Positions 63,410 through 64,000 of a DNA stretch of 64,000 nt are shown here, piece after piece. A program made the position numbers and the translations under genes. Numbering within the stretch: position 1 is the stretch's first letter; each line of letters starts with the position of its first letter. The DNA comes from Thauera sp. GDN1 (GTDB taxonomy: Bacteria; Pseudomonadota; Gammaproteobacteria; Burkholderiales; Rhodocyclaceae), in assembly GCF_029223545.1 (NCBI RefSeq), contig NZ_CP097870.1:2232001-2296000 (forward strand), given 5' to 3'. The notes under the pieces are model-generated. The model saw only the letters and a program-made list of their open reading frames with translations, had not been told where the DNA came from and searched no databases.

Positions 63410-64000
63410 CTAAAAAACGATGGTTCGCTTTATCTTGAGGGACTTTGGCTGGGGCTTTGGATGCTCAACTAGAGACTGACCGCCTTCGCCAGCTTTCGAG
63501 CGATTCGTTTCGTTGGAGTGCGAGGGTGCACTATTGTGCCTCGGTTCTACAGGCGCTTGCGGGAGATTAGTTTCCCGCGGCAACTTAGACCCTGACTGAC
63601 GATGCTTTGCGAGTTGATGCCGCGCCGATTTGCTTCGAGCAGCCTCCGCTCTTTTGTTCTTGACCCAGGCCTCAACCGGATCGTCGTCCTCGCCTATCTT
63701 TATCTTTCCAAGGGCCCTAAGCCGGCGAATATCTTGGCGGACACGCAGCGAATGTGGGGTGTAACACCAGGGACGAGATGCGGTCAGTACGCCAAGCTCT
63801 GCTCCGTCCATAAAAAAGGCTGTTAAACATCTTATATCAAACGGATTAAAGTAAATTCTGACTTTTTTTCCGATTAGCCCTGGATTGTTGCCGAGTACAT
63901 CACTTGTGTATCTTACGTGCTCGAAATTAACATGCGGACGCACTCCATCCTTGATGCTTCCGCGAATTGTAACAATTCGCGCCTGTTGAATTAAACGTAT
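63410..64000 (-). CDS. TnsB/TniA-like transposase, C-terminal part (5' end beyond window)
   Basis: The frame is open to the right edge, giving 196 visible residues. DGVRPHVNFEHVRYTSDVL and KKVRIYFNPFDIRCLTAFFMDG match the Mu-transposase C-terminal beta-barrel found at the end of TnsB/TniA proteins. The tail is long, polar and lysine-rich (about 110 residues), as in TnsB where it contacts TnsC. The catalytic core is outside the window. The order transposase, ATPase, selector matches Tn5053/Tn7-like modules. No TnsA-type endonuclease can be checked here. Confidence 0.8.
   Translation of the reverse strand: MRLIQQARIVTIRGSIKDGVRPHVNFEHVRYTSDVLGNNPGLIGKKVRIYFNPFDIRCLTAFFMDGAELGVLTASRPWCYTPHSLRVRQDIRRLRALGKIKIGEDDDPVEAWVKNKRAEAARSKSARHQLAKHRQSGSKLPRETNLPQAPVEPRHNSAPSHSNETNRSKAGEGGQSLVEHPKPQPKSLKIKRTIVF

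Overview
The window is high-G+C DNA with a betaproteobacterial gene set: hopanoid/squalene genes hpnCDE, a CydABX quinol oxidase with CydP, sigma-54 promoters, HiPIP, a Rieske subunit and type II SQR. Gene content and style resemble Thauera/Azoarcus-like Rhodocyclales. That placement is an inference from gene content, not a database result.

Layout. 1-15.4 kb is ordinary chromosome: bioA (cut by the left edge), yaaA, an M14 carboxypeptidase, the hpnC-hpnD-hpnE squalene operon on the minus strand, a divergent AttEFGH-like ABC exporter with its secreted AttH-like partner, then rfbB-rfbD and manC for nucleotide sugars, ending at tRNA-Leu(UAG) with its own terminator. At 15.6-18.1 kb, just after the tRNA, sit a divergent KfrA-like coiled-coil gene and a tyrosine recombinase, arranged like the TnpT/TnpS resolution module of Tn4651-type transposons but without a transposase.

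From 18.3 to 39.7 kb is a large sulfur-metabolism island. A sigma-54 promoter with an upstream perfect 11-bp palindrome faces an eight-gene operon: 1-Cys peroxiredoxin, flavoprotein disulfide reductase, DUF3817, DsrE-like, DUF2141, SLAC1-type channel, persulfide dioxygenase and SulP permease. On the opposite strand are a b-type cytochrome, an octaheme cytochrome c of the tetrathionate-reductase family, a degenerate metallo-beta-lactamase-fold protein with its own sigma-54 promoter, a MacA/FtsX/LolD-type exporter and an activator whose three cysteines (C53, C64, C71) match the sulfane-sulfur sensor FisR. Next come cydP-cydA-cydB-cydX-ybgE (sulfide-tolerant bd oxidase) and sqr-DUF5368-rhodanese. 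Together they could oxidise sulfide to sulfane sulfur (SQR), pass it on (rhodanese, DsrE), oxidise it to sulfite (PDO), move anions (SLAC1, SulP), and send electrons to bd oxidase or c-type cytochromes, with FisR sensing the intermediate.

39.9-56.7 kb is a worn accessory region. It holds a chemoreceptor, a broken EAL gene, an amine-oxidase-like flavoprotein, a frameshifted IS1182-family element with recognisable ends, a NifX-like protein, an orphan Rieske protein, 5'-truncated dps and cytochrome c peroxidase, HiPIP (with a sigma-54 promoter almost identical to the one at 28.8 kb), a metal-related gene group with two frameshifted members, and a cytochrome c gene split by an IS5-family element whose 4-bp target duplication restores the frame exactly.

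57.2-64 kb is a mobile-element nest. A complete IS21-family element (istAB, six 25-bp-spaced terminal repeats, 7-bp target duplication) sits inside an IS5-type transposase remnant, followed by an ISAs1-type fragment. A lower-G+C TnsB/TnsC/TniQ (Tn7/Tn5053-like) transposition module then runs off the right edge. No CRISPR array or rRNA was seen.
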